Below, piece after piece: positions 63,433 through 64,000 of a stretch of DNA of 64,000 nt (positions within the stretch are counted from its first letter, which is position 1; each line of letters opens with the position of its first letter). The position numbers and the translations under genes were made by a program. The notes beneath the pieces are model-generated. The model saw nothing but the letters and a program-made list of their open reading frames with translations. It was not told where the DNA came from and did no database searches. Source of the stretch: Gammaproteobacteria bacterium (GTDB lineage: Bacteria > Pseudomonadota > Gammaproteobacteria > Burkholderiales > Thiobacillaceae); NCBI GenBank assembly GCA_018820765.1, contig JAHJNN010000012.1, positions 62,001-126,000 on the forward strand, given 5' to 3'.

Positions 63433-64000
63433 TCAGACCTGAAAAAGCGTGGTACTCATTGTGCGCAATTCAGCGCGTCGTGCCAACGCATCGGGACACA
63501 GTTCGGCGACCTGCGCCCAGAAGCGCGGTGAATGGTCGAGGTGAACCAGGTGCGCCAGTTCGTGCGCGGCGACGTAGTCGATCAGCGCGAGCGGCGCCTG
63601 CACCAGCCGCCAGTTGAGGCGGATGTGGCCGCGCCGGGTGCAGCTTCCCCACTGGGTCTGCGCGTCGGACAGGGCGAAGCGGCTGGGCGCGCGCCCCAGT
63701 TTCTGCGCAATGCGCGCCAGCCGCCAGGCCAGCAGCCGTTCGGCGCGCTCCAGCAGCCAGGCGCGGATCAGGGCGCCGGCATCGGCATCCAGCGGGGCGT
63801 GGACGCGCAGGGTGTCACCGTGGCGCCGGATGTCGACGAACAGGGACGCCCGCAGGTCGAGCGAAAGCGTGCGCCCGAGATAGCGCACCGCGGCCAAGGA
63901 TTCAGCGGGGGAGTGCGGCACGCGGGCCTGCATGCGGCCCCAGGCGCGGCGCAGCCAGTCGTGCTGCTGCCGCACATAGCACTCGATTTCGGCACGCGGC
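63433..64000 (-). CDS. YgjP-like M48-type metallopeptidase, 5' end cut by the window
   Basis: At least 189 residues; the frame is open to the right edge (PRAEIECY precede GTG 63975), so the start lies outside. [50 protein letters not shown] contains the HELAH zinc motif and the WGSC and H-D-H-SPxFW features of the YgjP/WLM family. It is 4 bp from gloA. The substrate is unknown. Confidence 0.85.
   Translation of the reverse strand, partial: PRAEIECYVRQQHDWLRRAWGRMQARVPHSPAESLAAVRYLGRTLSLDLRASLFVDIRRHGDTLRVHAPLDADAGALIRAWLLERAERLLAWRLARIAQKLGRAPSRFALSDAQTQWGSCTRRGHIRLNWRLVQAPLALIDYVAAHELAHLVHLDHSPRFWAQVAELCPDALARRAELRTMSTTLFQV

Overview
The window is GC-rich, gene-dense DNA that looks like a sulfur-oxidising betaproteobacterium of the Thiobacillus type. 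The reasons are a complete aprMBA cluster (APS reductase with the AprM membrane anchor), a rhodanese/persulfide-dioxygenase-like enzyme beside it, a DsrC-like protein, the lptD-surA-pdxA-ksgA and pepP-ubiH-ubi orders usual in Beta/Gammaproteobacteria, and REP-like palindromes between genes. This is inference from gene content; no rRNA is present. I found no tRNA, CRISPR array, phage or transposase gene.

Layout. 1-1.4 kb: a DJ-1/PfpI-type protein cut by the left edge, then an SDR oxidoreductase. 1.6-14.3 kb (minus strand): a nitrate/nitrite assimilation region with nasA, ybiB, then nirB, a second molybdopterin nitrate-reductase-type enzyme, a fused four-cluster ferredoxin/DmsC membrane subunit, a small membrane protein, nirD and a NarK-type transporter. 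Both nirB and nasA are preceded by good sigma-54 -24/-12 elements with paired NtrC-like sites about 100 and 130 bp upstream, so nitrogen control is likely. 14.5-15.7 kb: HxlR regulator divergent from an SDR. 15.9-20.3 kb: aprM-aprB-aprA and the rhodanese-MBL protein (sulfite/APS and sulfane-sulfur oxidation). 20.4-22.3 kb: Hsp20 and a CorC/HlyC-type membrane protein.

22.4-28.1 kb holds the least familiar part: a 28-codon ORF coupled to a Crp/Fnr regulator with FNR-like cysteines, then a giant outer-membrane protein made of a large barrel plus two tandem small barrels, and three secreted proteins of unknown function. FNR-type boxes precede the first two structural genes. 28.2-31.9 kb: queD, a merR/merTP set without merA but with a GDCCVxC protein, and rubredoxin reductase, rubredoxin and rubrerythrin. 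32-37.6 kb: an RND tripartite efflux operon. 37.7-41 kb: metE/metR. 41-47 kb: an oxidative stress and metal group (oxyR, katG, a small protein, ZIP transporter, ferritin-like protein). The katG promoter and the promoter of the small-protein/ZIP/ferritin group share a homologous OxyR-like box. 46-48 kb: HPP protein, DsrC-like protein, LysR.

48.2-55.4 kb: methyltransferase, DsbC, two ubiquinone hydroxylases, PepP, MurU and AmgK (cell-wall recycling). 55.4-60.9 kb: lptD-surA-pdxA-ksgA. 60.9-64 kb: an Old Yellow Enzyme, a DUF4202 protein, glyoxalase I and a YgjP-like metallopeptidase cut by the right edge. Short mobile palindromes are a theme: a 237-bp MITE-like element with perfect 21-bp terminal inverted repeats, two GTAGGAGC-type REPs, three copies of a CCCTCTCCCC-type palindrome (one inside nirB, in frame), and a mosaic of repeats between murU and amgK. 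Several of them supply stop codons, C-terminal tails or upstream sequence to neighbouring genes.
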